Below, one piece after another: positions 34,095-46,026 of a stretch of DNA of 64,000 nt. The notes under the pieces were generated by a model. The model saw only the letters and a list, made by a program, of their open reading frames with translations, was not told the origin of the DNA and ran no database searches. Both the position numbers and the translations under genes were made by a program. The number at the start of each line of letters is the position of its first letter. Position 1 is the stretch's first letter. The stretch comes from Portunus trituberculatus (taxonomy: Eukaryota > Arthropoda > Malacostraca > Decapoda > Portunidae): the NCBI RefSeq assembly GCF_017591435.1, contig NC_059281.1, forward strand, positions 10,357,402 to 10,421,401, given 5' to 3'.

Positions 34095-34146
34095 ATCAGT
34101 ATCAGGTTTGCTTTACACATACATGGCGGAGAATTTCAGACAGGTA
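34094..34146 (+). repeat. Duplicated cassette, copy 1
   Basis: GCATCAGTATCAGGTTTGC, ACACATACATGGCGGAGAAT, TTCAGACAG. A near-identical copy follows another GA run at 35118. Here it ends in a consensus donor, CAG|GTAAGA. Confidence 0.8.
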
Positions 34147-34445
34147 AGACACAATATACCAAAACCAAAACCAAACCAAACCAAGCCACGCCACATCTCG
34201 TCTCCGTTAATGAATAAAGCACAGGGAAATGAAGAAAAGAAAAAAGAAAATGGGCGAGTTTAAGATGAATATATTCCGTTTGTGATTGAACGTTGTCCCG
34301 GAAAACCTGTTTGCTTCGGAGGGAAATAATTTATCGTTTTCCGAGGCAGTGATTCGCCGCGCCGTGCATCGTGGCCCGCCCTTTCTCGCATGGAAATTGG
34401 CCGAATATCATCAAGCTTCGCCTCGCATAGTCTGTTAGGGCAGAG

Positions 34446-34446
<1 letters not shown>

Positions 34447-34500
<54 letters not shown>
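34447..34500. repeat. (GT)n microsatellite
   Basis: Pure TG run of 54 bp. Confidence 0.97.
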
Positions 34501-34502
<2 letters not shown>

Positions 34503-34539
34503 GGACTATGACATGGGAATATTATCAGTAGTAAAAGTA

Positions 34540-34576
34540 GTAATAATGATAGTATATAGTAATAGTAATAGAAGTA

Positions 34577-34643
<67 letters not shown>

Positions 34644-34645
34644 AA
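34540..34645. repeat. (AGT)n microsatellite
   Basis: AGT/GTA triplets over about 100 bp, pure in the right two-thirds. Confidence 0.95.
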
Positions 34646-35078
34646 ACTGACTAACGATATAAACAACACTAATAAATAACGAAGACAATGGAACAGAGAT
34701 AGCAAGAAAAGAAGAAAGAAGAGAAAAAAGAACACGGTGATAGACGAGAAAAAAAAAGAAAGAAGAAGAGGAAGGAAGGAGAAAAGGAAGGAAGGAAGGA
34801 AGGAAGGAAGAAAGGAAAACAGGAAGGAAGGAAAGAAGGCAGGAAGGGTGGGTAGAAGTGAGACTCAGCACCAAATATTACTGAGGGGATATAACCATGC
34901 ATTTATAAAGGAGGGGAACGGCAGGGAGCCTCGAGAGAATTGGCTGTCGTGACGAGGGTAAAGTGGCGCCGTTTCCTCCCCTTGCGAGTGTGTCATTGCA
35001 TTGGGATGTGCTGCACTTGTTTCTAAGCTTTTAGGAAGAATAATTTGACACTTACTTTACAATGACGAGCGTTTCCCA

Positions 35079-35081
<3 letters not shown>
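34646..35081. other. Intronic stretch with a (GGAA)n tract
   Basis: GGAA-rich at 34760-34850, otherwise unremarkable. Confidence 0.5.

Positions 35082-35117
<36 letters not shown>
35082..35117. repeat. (GA)n microsatellite
   Basis: Pure GA run of 36 bp, upstream of duplicated cassette copy 2. Confidence 0.95.
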
Positions 35118-35118
<1 letters not shown>

Positions 35119-35170
35119 ATCAGTATCAGGTTTACTTTGCACAGACATGGCGGTGAATTTTAGACAGAGA
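35118..35170 (+). repeat. Duplicated cassette, copy 2
   Basis: GCATCAGTATCAGGTTTACT, GCACAGACATGGCGGTGAAT, TTTAGACAG, matching 34094-34146. The donor bases have changed to AGAGAC. Confidence 0.8.
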
Positions 35171-35193
35171 CAAAGACAGACAGACAGACAAAT

Positions 35194-35198
<5 letters not shown>

Positions 35199-35283
<85 letters not shown>
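35199..35283. repeat. (GA)n microsatellite, 85 bp
   Basis: Pure GA run, the longest on this strand. Confidence 0.97.
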
Positions 35284-35285
<2 letters not shown>

Positions 35286-35734
35286 ATAAAGAAAGTACAA
35301 CGAAGGAAACAGAAGGAAAGGAGGTAGTGAGATGGGAAGGGAAAAGAGGAAAAAAAAATATTGAAAGGATGGAAATGGAGAGAAACTGGATAATGAAGGG
35401 ATGGAAAAGAAAAGGGAGGTGAAGGAGAGGAGAGACTTGTAGGGATGGGAAAGTGGAGGAAAGGGAAAGAGAAGGGAAGAGAAAGGAAGGGAGAGAAAGG
35501 GAGGGAGTGGAAATTAAATGTAAATAAGTCTTGGGTCACTTTGCCACCAGTAATTAATCTTTATTTCACTCCTGACTCCCTTCCATTCTCTTCTTCTTCT
35601 TCTTCTTCTTCTTCTTCTCTGTTCTCTTTCTCTGTTTCTCTTCTCCATGTTCTTCGTGTTTTTTTCTCTCGTGTTGTCATGTTCACTCTTTTTCTATAAG
35701 CCATTCATAGTTTCACATATCCTTGCATCCTGGA

Positions 35735-35738
<4 letters not shown>
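35284..35738. other. Purine-rich then pyrimidine-rich intronic stretch
   Basis: Purine-rich to 35516. A TTC run lies at 35588-35616. No exon supported. Confidence 0.5.

Positions 35739-35821
<83 letters not shown>
35739..35821. repeat. (CT)n microsatellite, 83 bp
   Basis: Pure CT run. Confidence 0.97.
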
Positions 35822-35825
<4 letters not shown>

Positions 35826-35873
35826 ATCTATCTTCCTATCTATCTATACCTATTAGTGTCCGTCCATCCGTCC

Positions 35874-36666
<793 letters not shown>

Positions 36667-36867
36667 TTAACCCCTTCAGTACTGGGACACATTTTTACCA
36701 TGAGATTTGTGTATGATTAGACTATTTTTATTGACATTAGCAAGGTTCTATGAAGGTCAGAAGATTAATGGACAATCTTCACTATTTTAATCCCTCATGC
36801 GAGTTTCTGAAGCTGTATAGTCACTGAAAATGAATATGGAAACGCGTCATGGTACTGAAGGGGTTAA
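36667..36867 (+). mobile_element. Family 1 MITE, full length with both TTAA
   Basis: TTAACCCCTTCAGTACTGGG at the left, GGTACTGAAGGGGTTAA at the right. Both ends match consensus. A small deletion follows GAAGCTGTATA. Confidence 0.93.
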
Positions 36868-36920
36868 TAACATGCAGATGTAGGAAAGATATGGCTTGCA
36901 CCGTTAAAATATTACTACTA

Positions 36921-36922
<2 letters not shown>

Positions 36923-36989
<67 letters not shown>
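36923..36989. repeat. (CT)n microsatellite
   Basis: Pure CT run of 67 bp. Confidence 0.97.
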
Positions 36990-36991
<2 letters not shown>

Positions 36992-37190
36992 ATTACCTTC
37001 ACGTCTGCATTTAAACTTTTCCTCGCCAAACTTCCTCAGGCTTCGCTGCTTCGCCATTCATGTCCCGGAATTAATTTGTATTGTCATGCACTCATTTTCC
37101 CTGCGTGAGTTTTGTATAACGACCTCCTTTAATCAGAGTATTTGTATGTTGGAGCTTAACGCCGGTGTTTACGTTAAAAGATTAAAGCAC

Positions 37191-37191
<1 letters not shown>

Positions 37192-37285
<94 letters not shown>
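37192..37285. repeat. (AC)n microsatellite, 94 bp
   Basis: Pure AC run. Confidence 0.97.
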
Positions 37286-37288
<3 letters not shown>

Positions 37289-37299
37289 GCGCATTAGTT

Positions 37300-37503
37300 T
37301 TAACCCCTTCAGCACTGAGGCATTTTTACCTTGAGATTAATGTTCGATTTTATTGACATTAGAAAGGATCTATGGAGGTCAGAAGATTAATGGCCAGAGT
37401 CTTCACTATTTTAATCTCTGACAAAAGTTTCTAAAGCTGTATAAAATCACCAGATAGTAAACAGAATGAATATGAAAACGCGTCATGATACTGAAGGGGT
37501 CAA
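37300..37503 (+). mobile_element. Family 1 MITE, full length
   Basis: TTAACCCCTTCAGCACTGAGG at the left, GATACTGAAGGGGTCAA at the right. Begins 14 bp after an AC array. Confidence 0.9.
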
Positions 37504-37995
37504 GTGACTGCTAAGGGAAGTTATTATGTTGCTCTTTCATTTATGCACTGATGGGAGAGTTTTATCGCTTCTTTGCCTGATGCTGTTTGAAAAGGTACGC
37601 GTCTGTCATGGATGGTGGGGAGTAATATAGAGCTCCCCATGTAATTATGAATGCGTGAATTAGATGTAATATAACACATGTGCCAGGGATAATTAAGAAA
37701 TCACTCCCCTGGTGCAGTGTGTGGCGAGTTGTGGGCGAGTGTTCAGTTCCTTCACACAAAACTACATGCATCTAACTACACGTACATTCTTCATGCAAAA
37801 TTTAGAATTGACAAAAAAGAAGAAAAGACTCCTATAACTTCCTCGGACTCCCCTTCCAAGCAGACACATTTCTATTCCACTTCCTTAGAGACTACAATGG
37901 TCCTTTTTTTTTATCAGTTTATATTTTGCCTTTGCCTGGTGTTCCCACTTACATAAAAAAGGAAAAATTAAAGGAAAGAATATGCGGCCGTTTAA
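37504..37995. other. Unannotated intronic stretch
   Basis: No feature recognised. Confidence 0.4.
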
Positions 37996-38211
37996 TTACC
38001 CCCTTCAGTACCGTGACACCTTTCATATTCATCCTGGTTAAACAATTTGGTGATATTACACAGCTTCAGAAACTTATGTGGGGATTAAAATAGTATAGAC
38101 TTTGGGCCATTAATCCTCTGACCTCAATAGACCCTTCCTAATGTAAATAAACTTGTCTAATCACACCCAAAACTCAAGGTGAAAAATGTGTCCCAGTACT
38201 GAAAGAATTAA
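37996..38211 (-). mobile_element. Family 1 MITE, full length
   Basis: TTACCCCCTTCAGTACCGTG at the left, CAGTACTGAAAGAATTAA at the right. Confidence 0.87.
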
Positions 38212-38302
38212 TGATCGAGACAAAAGGTTCATCAGCGTCTCGTTAGTTAATGAAGAGATCAATTAGAAATATTGGTTACGTCCATTAAAGTTAATCAGTG
38301 TA

Positions 38303-38891
38303 AGTCTCCTCCTGCCTCCTCCTCCTCCTCCTCCTCCTCCTCCTCCTCCTCCTCCTCCTCCTCCTCCTCCTCCTCCTCCTCCTCCTCCTCCTCCTCCTTC
38401 TTCTTCTTCTTATTATTATTCTTCTTCTTCTTCTTCTTCTTCTTCTTCTTCTTCTTCTTCTTCTTCTTCTTCTTCTTCTTCTTCTTCTTCTGTTTCTTCT
38501 TCTTCTTCTTCTTCTTCTTCTTCTCCTCCTCCTCCTCCTCCTCCTCCTCCTCCTCCTCCTCCTCCTCCTCCTCCTCCTCCTCCTCCTCCTCCTCCTCCTC
38601 CTCCTCCTTTTCCTCTTCTCTTCCTCTTCTCTTCCACTTTTCCTTCTATCTTTTTATTATGCTTTTCTTCCTTCCTTCTTTCCTTTCTTTCTCTTCTTCC
38701 TCCTCTTTCTCCTCCTCTTACCTCTCCTTTCCTTCAATATTCCCTTCTCCTCCTCCTCTTCCTTCTCTCTTCCTCCTTCTCCTCCTTCTTCTTCTTCCTC
38801 CTCCTCTTCCTCCTCCTCCTCCTCCTCCTCCTCCTCCTCCTCCTCCTCCTCCTCCTCCTCCTCCTCCTCCTCCTCCTCCTCTTCTTCCAGC
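38303..38891. repeat. (CCT)/(TTC)n triplet tract, about 590 bp
   Basis: Alternating pure blocks: CCT 38316-38398, TTC about 38421-38523, CCT 38524-38607, mixed pyrimidines, then CCT 38806-38880. One strand is almost wholly pyrimidine. Open frames (poly-Ser, poly-Phe, poly-Glu, poly-Gly) are artefacts. Confidence 0.95.
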
Positions 38892-39135
38892 CCCCCCACC
38901 CATCAGCCCCCTTCCTCGTGAGTCCCCGTGCTGTGGGGGTCCCCGTGGGTTGTGGCGCTGCAGGACTCAGGGAAGGGAGTTTTTTTTTTAACTTTTTCTA
39001 CAAAGCCAATACTCATTAATTATGAAATCAATTAATTGCTGTCAGTAACTGTGAAATTCCTAATCTAGTTACATAAAAAAATGTCATTTCCACTTTAGGG
39101 TGTTAAATGCGCGGTATTCCCTTATAAAGATGTAA

Positions 39136-39348
39136 TTAATATCTTCAGTACCTGGACGTGTTTTCATATATATTTTGGTTACTATTTGGTGATTTTATAC
39201 AGCTTCAGAAACTTGTGTGGGGGATTAGAATAGTTAAGACTGTGGCCATTAATCTTCTGACCTCCATAGACCTTGCTAATGTCAATAAAATCGTCTAATC
39301 ACACCCAAAAATCAAAGTAAAAAATGCGTCTCGGTATTGAATGAAGTA
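39136..39348 (-). mobile_element. Family 1 MITE, full length
   Basis: TTAATATCTTCAGTACCTGG at the left, GGTATTGAATGAAGTAC at the right. Confidence 0.83.
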
Positions 39349-39394
39349 CAAAGTGAAACCCTTACACTATCATGTGATGTTGCAAAAGACACCC

Positions 39395-39768
39395 CGTGAT
39401 GTAAAAAGAACCTAAACACTCCAGAACATCCAAAATATACCCAAACCATACCACAACACACACCAAACACATCCCAAACATCCCAAACACACCCGAAACA
39501 CCGTAAAACACACCGCAAACACCACAAAACACAGCCAAAATACTCAAAACACCACAGAACACCGCAAAACACTCCCAAATACACCCAAAATGCCCCAAAA
39601 TATCACAAAATACACCCAAACACACCACAAACACCACATAGCATCCCAAAAACACCATAAAGCAACCCAAAACACACCCAAAGCACTCCAAAACACGCCA
39701 AAACATCACAAAACACACCCAATACACCCCAAAACACCACAAAACACCCCCAAACACCACATAAACCC
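39395..39768. repeat. AC-rich minisatellite (CACCCAAAACAC type)
   Basis: About 370 bp of ACACCCAAA/ACACCACAAA units of 9-12 bp, strongly depleted of G on the + strand. The Cys/Val/Phe-rich minus-strand frames are artefacts. Confidence 0.88.
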
Positions 39769-40081
39769 AGCACCGCCAGGAAACATTTATGAGCTGTTAG
39801 ATAAATATTCATTACGTTTCACTCAGCGCTCCTTCCCCGCCATGCGTCAAAATAAGCACGTTGTTTTTTAATGTTAGACAAAAAATGGTATTGTTGTCGT
39901 GCAAACATCGAGGCGCGAACTGTTATGAGTGACAGGTGAGGGAACGAGGTTTGGAGAACTAAAGGTTTAATCAAATTTGGAATAGAAAAATAGAATCGAA
40001 AAATAAAAACCCACAGGAAGTGACAACAGATTACCGTTGATAGTTTTGGCTCACCAGCAAGTTGTGCATGGCCTGGTGACG
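39769..40081. other. Unannotated intronic stretch
   Basis: No feature recognised. Confidence 0.4.
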
Positions 40082-40119
40082 GTGTTGGTGGTGGTGGTGG
40101 TGGTGGTGGTGGTGGTGGT
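40082..40119. repeat. (GGT)n microsatellite
   Basis: Pure GGT run of about 38 bp. Confidence 0.93.
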
Positions 40120-40190
40120 ACTGGCAAGCTACAGCATTTAATCTTCAGGTTCAATTTTGTTCCCTTAACGATCAATGAAAGTCCTCAATT

Positions 40191-40192
<2 letters not shown>

Positions 40193-40246
<54 letters not shown>
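40193..40246. repeat. (CT)n microsatellite
   Basis: Pure CT run of 54 bp. Confidence 0.97.
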
Positions 40247-40248
<2 letters not shown>

Positions 40249-40463
40249 GGTATAGTGATGAAAACTGCGTGCGTGCCCAATTCTTTCCTTCCTGCCGTGG
40301 CTGCGTGACTCGCCGTGAATATTTGCAGGGAATAGCGATGTGCCATTTTACTTCCAACGGTAAAGTGTTTGGCGGCAATGCGGTATCTGCTTTAATTAAT
40401 GTGATGCGCAAGAACTTGGCTGACGGAAACTTTTGACTAGCCTTCCTATGTCAATAGCACGAG

Positions 40464-40687
40464 CTGGCCACCGTGGTACAGTGGAACCATGCGTGCTTTG
40501 GGGATCCGAGGGGTCTCCAAGCGCACGGGTTCGAATCCTGTCCACGGTCCGAGTGTAGGTTGGGCTTCCTCACTCGGGGCAACGGTTTCCTAGCAGGTGG
40601 GCTTTTAGATAGGAGGTATCTCAAAAAGTATCCCCTTTAGCCTATAAATTCTCGTAAAAAACCCACATGGTATAAATTAAAAAAAAT
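40464..40687 (+). mobile_element. tRNA-derived SINE, family A
   Basis: CACCGTGGTACAGTGGAACC (A-box region), GGTTCGAATCC (B box, 40529-40539) and a shared tail TTGGGCTTCCTCACTCGGGG, ending A-rich. Highly similar to the copy at 18744. Confidence 0.87.
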
Positions 40688-40856
40688 TTCTCCGCGCTGT
40701 CAGATTATATGGCTGCGTGAATCAAGTCACGTCCGTTGTAATGACTAAAAGTTTGGAGGACTTAACACATGAGAGCTTGCTACGAATGAGCAGGTCTTCC
40801 ATCAAAACATGCGGTGCCTCTGTACAAAACACTCTTGTTCTGACGGTAAGACTATA

Positions 40857-41213
40857 CGCTATGTAGAAACGCTTCGCTCTCTCACCGCGACCATTTTCAA
40901 AGACCACAGTGAAGGTGTCAGTAATATTACAGAAACATCTTTAAAAAACCGCGTCACTACAACTAGACCCTTTTGAAAATAGTGAAGATGTCAGTATAAT
41001 TACAAAACACCTTTAAAAACCCGTGTCACTTCAACTAGACCCCTTTGAAAATAGTGAAAGTGTCAATAATATTACAGAAACACCCTTAAAAAACCGCGTC
41101 ACTTTGAAAATAGGGAAGATGTCAGTAGAATTACAAAAGATCTTTAAAACCCGTGTCACTTCACCTTTGAAAATAGTAAAGGAGCTGAGAGGCGGGGAAG
41201 TGTCTCAGAATAC
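40857..41213. mobile_element. Family 2 MITE-like element, multimer
   Basis: Left end TGTAGAAACGCTTCGCTCTC and right end AGTGTCTCAGAATACGGGC. The interior has four to five tandem copies of TTTGAAAATAGTGAAGATGTC, ATTACAAAACACC, AAACCCGTGTCACTTCAACT. Confidence 0.75.
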
Positions 41214-41553
41214 GGGCTTATATCCTGCCGCTTTCTAATATGAGAGGAGCATTAGCCACGCTCAATACTGCCAATGAATGCACAACGTGAAAATACGAGC
41301 TTAGCACCTCCTTAACTGTCCACGATGTATAAAAATTGAAGTATATATCCCGAACCTTCTGTGTCAAAGGATACTGGGTTACGTCCACTGTCACATAATT
41401 ATAAGGTAGAGCCGCGCCCCTCGCCAGCAGGTGCGGTGCCACGGTGCCAGACCGCCGGTGGTGCGCTACAGATTTGAGTGCCTCGCGATGCTTCTAGTTT
41501 AGCGACGCAATATCTTCGTCATGCGTTTGTACTGGTGAAGAAAGCGTTAATGT

Positions 41554-41554
<1 letters not shown>
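41214..41554. other. Unannotated intronic stretch
   Basis: No feature recognised. Confidence 0.4.

Positions 41555-41587
<33 letters not shown>
41555..41587. repeat. (CT)n microsatellite
   Basis: Pure CT run of 33 bp. Confidence 0.95.
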
Positions 41588-41589
<2 letters not shown>

Positions 41590-41686
41590 CTGAATCTTTG
41601 TAACGTTCGAGACGGAGAAATTTAAAGGGATACAGAAGGAAGCACTCTCTGGATACACTGTGCCTTGTATATAACATGTGAAGCAC

Positions 41687-41747
41687 CACTACCACCACCA
41701 CTACCACCACCACCACCACCACCACCACCACCACCACCACCACCACC
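41687..41747. repeat. (ACC)n microsatellite
   Basis: ACC triplets over about 61 bp with two ACT. Confidence 0.95.
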
Positions 41748-41924
41748 GCTATAACCTTCCAGTGCCATCCGGTAGCTTGGTCTGGGGCGGTGCTCAGTGT
41801 CCTGTGCATGAGGAATATCACCATTTTCAGCGTTCCTCCACGAATTTCCCAGGATTCATGTCGCGCTGAGCTCCTTCGTGGATTAAGCACATCGCCGTTC
41901 GGAACATTTTTACTTTTAAGACGA

Positions 41925-42180
41925 AATAATAATTTTTCTCTGGATTTATTGTTTCGCCTCTCCTGGAGTGGATTTTTTCTGTGGATTTTCTGTTTCTGCC
42001 TTTCTGGAGTGGATTTTTAAAGACGAAATCCTCCTTTTTTGTGTGTGGATTCAGTGTTTCTCTTCTGGAGTGGATTTTTTCTGTGGATTTTCTGTTTCGC
42101 CTTTCTTGGAGTGGATTTTAAAGACGAAATCCTCCTTTTCTGTGGATTTACTGCTTCGCTTCTCCTGGAGTGGATTTGAT
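41925..42180. repeat. Minisatellite of about 85-95 bp
   Basis: Three degenerate units built on TCTGGAGTGGATTTT, AAGACGAAATCCTCCTTTT and CTGTGGATTTACTGTTTCGC. Confidence 0.82.
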
Positions 42181-42534
42181 CATTTAGACGAGGATGTGAA
42201 GGTGGTGAAGGTGCAACTGAATCCCTCGCGTGGAAAGTGAATGTCGCTTGTCCAGTCCAGGTGTCCCTCTTGCCTGCCTGCCTGCTTGCTTGCCTGCCTG
42301 CTCGGACCTGCTCGGGGTTGCTCGGGGCTTGTGTAGGCTGGCGCGGTGCAGTGTGGGAGTGTTCCTTTGTTTGATCAAGTCTACATCTTTGTCGGCGGCG
42401 TTAAGTCCTTCCTTCATAGAGAGTGTCACGGATTTGTCTGTGCTGTGAATTTAGTCATTTTTATTCTTTATTTAGTTATTTTCTTTAATTTGGAGTTATA
42501 TTTTTCTTTTATTTTCTTAAAGTGAGTACTGGTT

Positions 42535-42985
42535 CACAAGGCACAGCAGAGGCACAGCAGAGACACAGCGAGACACAGGAGAAGCACAGGAAAACCACAG
42601 CAGAGGCACAGCAGAGACACAGCAGAGGCACAGCAAACACACAACAAATGCACAGCAGAGACACAGCAGAGGCACACGAAGATACAGCAAAGGCACAGCA
42701 AAGACACAGCGAGACACAGGAGAAGCACAGAAGAAGCACAGCAAAGACACAGCAGAGGCACAACAGAGACACAGCAAAGACACAGGAGAAGTACAGCAGA
42801 GGCACAGCAGAAGCACAGCAGAGACACAGAGAGGCACAGCAGAAGCACAGCAAAGACACAGCAAAGGCACAACAGAAACACAGCAAAGGCACAACAGAAA
42901 CACAGCAAAGGCACAACAGAAACACAGCAAAGATACAGCAGAAACACAGCAAAGACACAGGAGAAGCACAGCAGACGCAACATGA
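42535..42985. repeat. About 12-bp minisatellite (GCACAGCAGAGA)
   Basis: About 37 units of CACAGCAGAGGCACAGCARA type over 450 bp. Open on both strands (Gln/His/Arg/Thr on +, Cys/Leu/Val on -), as expected for any period divisible by three. Confidence 0.92.
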
Positions 42986-43154
42986 TCAAATTAACAAAAG
43001 GGAGTCGCTGTCGAACGGGATAAACGAAGCGCACCGTTGTTGAAACAGAAATTTGCTCCAAGTGTCGTGTTTTTAATCCCGGTAAAAGTCGACTTGTGAG
43101 TAGAAGCAGTTGTTGTCCAGCCGCGTTGGAGGGTGGAGACATTATGATTTCAAG

Positions 43155-43158
<4 letters not shown>

Positions 43159-43231
<73 letters not shown>
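43159..43231. repeat. (CT)n microsatellite
   Basis: Pure CT run of 73 bp. Confidence 0.97.
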
Positions 43232-43233
<2 letters not shown>

Positions 43234-43756
43234 TTTTTTTTTTCTCTCTCTCTCCTGAACAGAACAAACAAGAACAAGTCACCAGGATTCACCAAACCCT
43301 CTCTTACCCCAAAAGCTCCATTACTCCAGGACCGTTGTGAGAGTACCTCTTATTATTACTCTTATCACCACTCGTATTACCTCACCATTCCGCACAAGCC
43401 TTAAGCACCCGGGGAAATCAGCGCACGAGTTCCCTTAACCCCCACCGATAAGCTACCGTGTGCCAGGAGACCGCCACACACCGTCCCGGCAGAATACAGC
43501 AGCTGGTCCTCCTTTTTCTCCTCCTTCTCCTCTCGACTCAAAATTCTTGGAGCTTACCCAGCGAATCCTCGACTGGGCTGACGCTGTGCTGGAGTTGTAC
43601 TTTATCGCTCAGCTCTGAAAGTCCCGCTGGTAAGGAGAGGAGCTTAGAAAGAGTAAGGGAAGTAGTGGAGATGGGATGAGGAGGCGGATGGGGGATTTGA
43701 AAGAGAGCGAGAGATAAGAGGAGGAGAGGATTACGAGGGAACGAGAACACTTATAA

Positions 43757-43760
<4 letters not shown>
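43232..43760. other. Unannotated intronic stretch
   Basis: Contains a donor-like CCCGCTG|GTAAGGAG near 43630 but no convincing exon. Confidence 0.4.

Positions 43761-43826
<66 letters not shown>
43761..43826. repeat. (GA)n microsatellite
   Basis: Pure GA run of 66 bp. Confidence 0.97.
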
Positions 43827-43829
<3 letters not shown>

Positions 43830-43989
43830 TGAGGAAGCCAGGAAGAAAGGCGGCGTGGAGGGCGCTGGGGTGTGGCGGGAAGGGAATTAGGCAATCTAGA
43901 GCAAAGGCCAAAGGGAACCAACTGCCCTTAGAGGTTCAGCCTGACGTGCCCTTTTTTACTATATATTTCCCTTAACCCAGCCCGCTCCC

Positions 43990-44255
43990 CTGCCAGCGTT
44001 CATCAGCCTCCACCATCCTCCCGTCCCTTGCCTCATTCGCCTCACCCCTGCAACTTTCCCTGCCTTCCCCCATGTTTTCCTGCCTAGCCCTCACACCCAT
44101 CGCTTCCCTGAGTCTCCAACTACAATCCAACCACCACCACCCTCGCGTCCCTTGCCTCATTCACCTCACCCCTGCAACCTTCCCTGCCTTCCCTCCTGTT
44201 TCCCTGCCTAGCCCTCCCACCCACCGCTTCCCTGAGTCTCCAGCCACAGTCCACT
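43990..44255. repeat. About 127-bp tandem duplication
   Basis: Two copies of the segment with CCTCGCGTCCCTTGCCTCATTC, CACCTCACCCCTGCAAC, CCCTGCCTTCCC, CTGCCTAGCCCTC and GCTTCCCTGAGTCTCCA. Confidence 0.85.
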
Positions 44256-44374
44256 TTATCCTAAGCCTTGTGATTCTCGTTCTGTATCTATGAGTTTGTA
44301 GAACAAATTGTTGATGCGAAGACTTTAACTTTTGATAGTCGTGTGTTATGGTTGTATTGTTGAAAACTGGTGTT

Positions 44375-44376
<2 letters not shown>

Positions 44377-44439
<63 letters not shown>
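44377..44439. repeat. (GT)n microsatellite
   Basis: Pure TG run of 63 bp. Confidence 0.97.
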
Positions 44440-44440
<1 letters not shown>

Positions 44441-44457
44441 TTTATCTGGGGTAGAAG

Positions 44458-44611
44458 TAACACCATGAGTTTTGGGTGTGCTTAGACGATTTTCCGATTA
44501 ATAGCCACAGTTCTCACTATCTTAACCCCCAACAAAAGTCTCAGAATCTGTATAAAATCAACAAACAGTAAGCAGAATAAACAAACCATGTCACGCTACT
44601 GAAAAGCTTAA
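44458..44611 (+). mobile_element. Family 1 MITE, degenerate
   Basis: Body from ACACCATGAGTTTTGGGTGTG to GCTACTGAAAAGCTTAA. The left end is lost and the centre is deleted. Confidence 0.72.
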
Positions 44612-44905
44612 TAGCAAAAACGTTACTCCTTACTAAATACTACACTTTCTTACCTTATTCACACCACCACCACCACCAATATTGAGCCAAGAACTCACGA
44701 TGTATTGCTAGCGCCGCCACAGTCCTTAGCGCGACCTTGACATCGTTGGTGACACGTTGAAAAAATTGCTGCGGAGAGACGTGAGAAAGTTGAGCGTAAT
44801 GGAATACTGTGATGGAGAAGTGAAGTGTCTGCGTTACTTTGAAGAATTCCAGGTGTCGCCAGGTACACGAAAGCCAATTTACAGAAGTGCGGACGTGGAC
44901 GGCCT

Positions 44906-44908
<3 letters not shown>
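44612..44908. other. Unannotated intronic stretch
   Basis: No feature recognised. Confidence 0.4.

Positions 44909-44952
<44 letters not shown>
44909..44952. repeat. (GA)n, block 1 of alternating GA/CT locus
   Basis: Pure GA run of 44 bp followed by GAACAAGTGTGACGT. Confidence 0.96.
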
Positions 44953-44954
<2 letters not shown>

Positions 44955-44963
44955 AAGTGTGAC

Positions 44964-44964
<1 letters not shown>

Positions 44965-45056
<92 letters not shown>
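44965..45056. repeat. (CT)n, block 2 of alternating GA/CT locus
   Basis: Pure TC run of 92 bp. Confidence 0.97.
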
Positions 45057-45059
<3 letters not shown>

Positions 45060-45063
45060 TCTG

Positions 45064-45066
<3 letters not shown>

Positions 45067-45112
<46 letters not shown>
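45067..45112. repeat. (GA)n, block 3 of alternating GA/CT locus
   Basis: Pure GA run of about 46 bp, again followed by GAACAAGTGTGACGT. Confidence 0.96.
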
Positions 45113-45115
<3 letters not shown>

Positions 45116-45127
45116 ACAAGTGTGACG

Positions 45128-45388
<261 letters not shown>

Positions 45389-45463
45389 TCATCTCTCAAA
45401 CACACACGCACGTACTAACAAACCACATTACCTAATTTAAAGAAACAAGAGCTTCCATCAGTG

Positions 45464-45466
<3 letters not shown>

Positions 45467-45515
<49 letters not shown>

Positions 45516-45535
45516 GGTGAGGTGAGGTGAGGTGA
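45467..45535. repeat. (GA)n followed by (GGTGA)n
   Basis: GA run of about 46 bp, then four to five GTGAG pentamers. Confidence 0.93.
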
Positions 45536-45619
45536 AATATTCAAGCCTCGAGCTAAACATAGCCTCTCTTACCTTGCCCCCACCTGTCAGACCATGCCTG
45601 GTTTCCTTGCCTCACCTTG

Positions 45620-46026
45620 CCCCGCACAGCATCGCACAGCATCACACAGCTTCACACAGCATCACATAGCCTTTACACAGCATGTACAGAGTCTTACTTA
45701 GCCTTACACAGCATGACACAACCTACACAGTCTTGCACAGCCTCACACAACTTCACACAGCTTTACACAGCCTTACGCAGCATCACACAGCCTTACACAG
45801 CCTTACACAGCTTCACACAGCACCACACAGCATCACACAGCCGTACACAGCGTCACACAGCCTTACACAACATCACACAACCTTACACAGCCGTACACAG
45901 CATCACACAGCCTTACACAGCATCACACGGCCTTACACAGCCTCACACAACCTTACATAGCATCACACAGCTTCACACAGCACCACACAGCCTTATACAG
46001 CGTCACACAGCCTTACACAGCCCCGC
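45620..46026. repeat. About 10-bp minisatellite (CACACAGCCTTA)
   Basis: About 40 units alternating ACACAGCCTT and ACACAGCATC over 400 bp. The open His/Ser/Thr/Gln frame is a by-product. Confidence 0.92.

Noticed and set aside
39312..39871. Cys/Val/Phe-rich minus-strand frames resembling a membrane protein
   Set aside because: Produced by the G-poor AC-rich minisatellite; no start or splice context.
42522..43295. Long frames over the 12-bp CACAGC minisatellite on both strands
   Set aside because: The period is a multiple of three, so all frames stay open; composition is explained entirely by the repeat.
43440..43630. Exon ending at donor CCCGCTG|GTAAGG
   Set aside because: No clear acceptor, and no frame yields convincing protein sequence.
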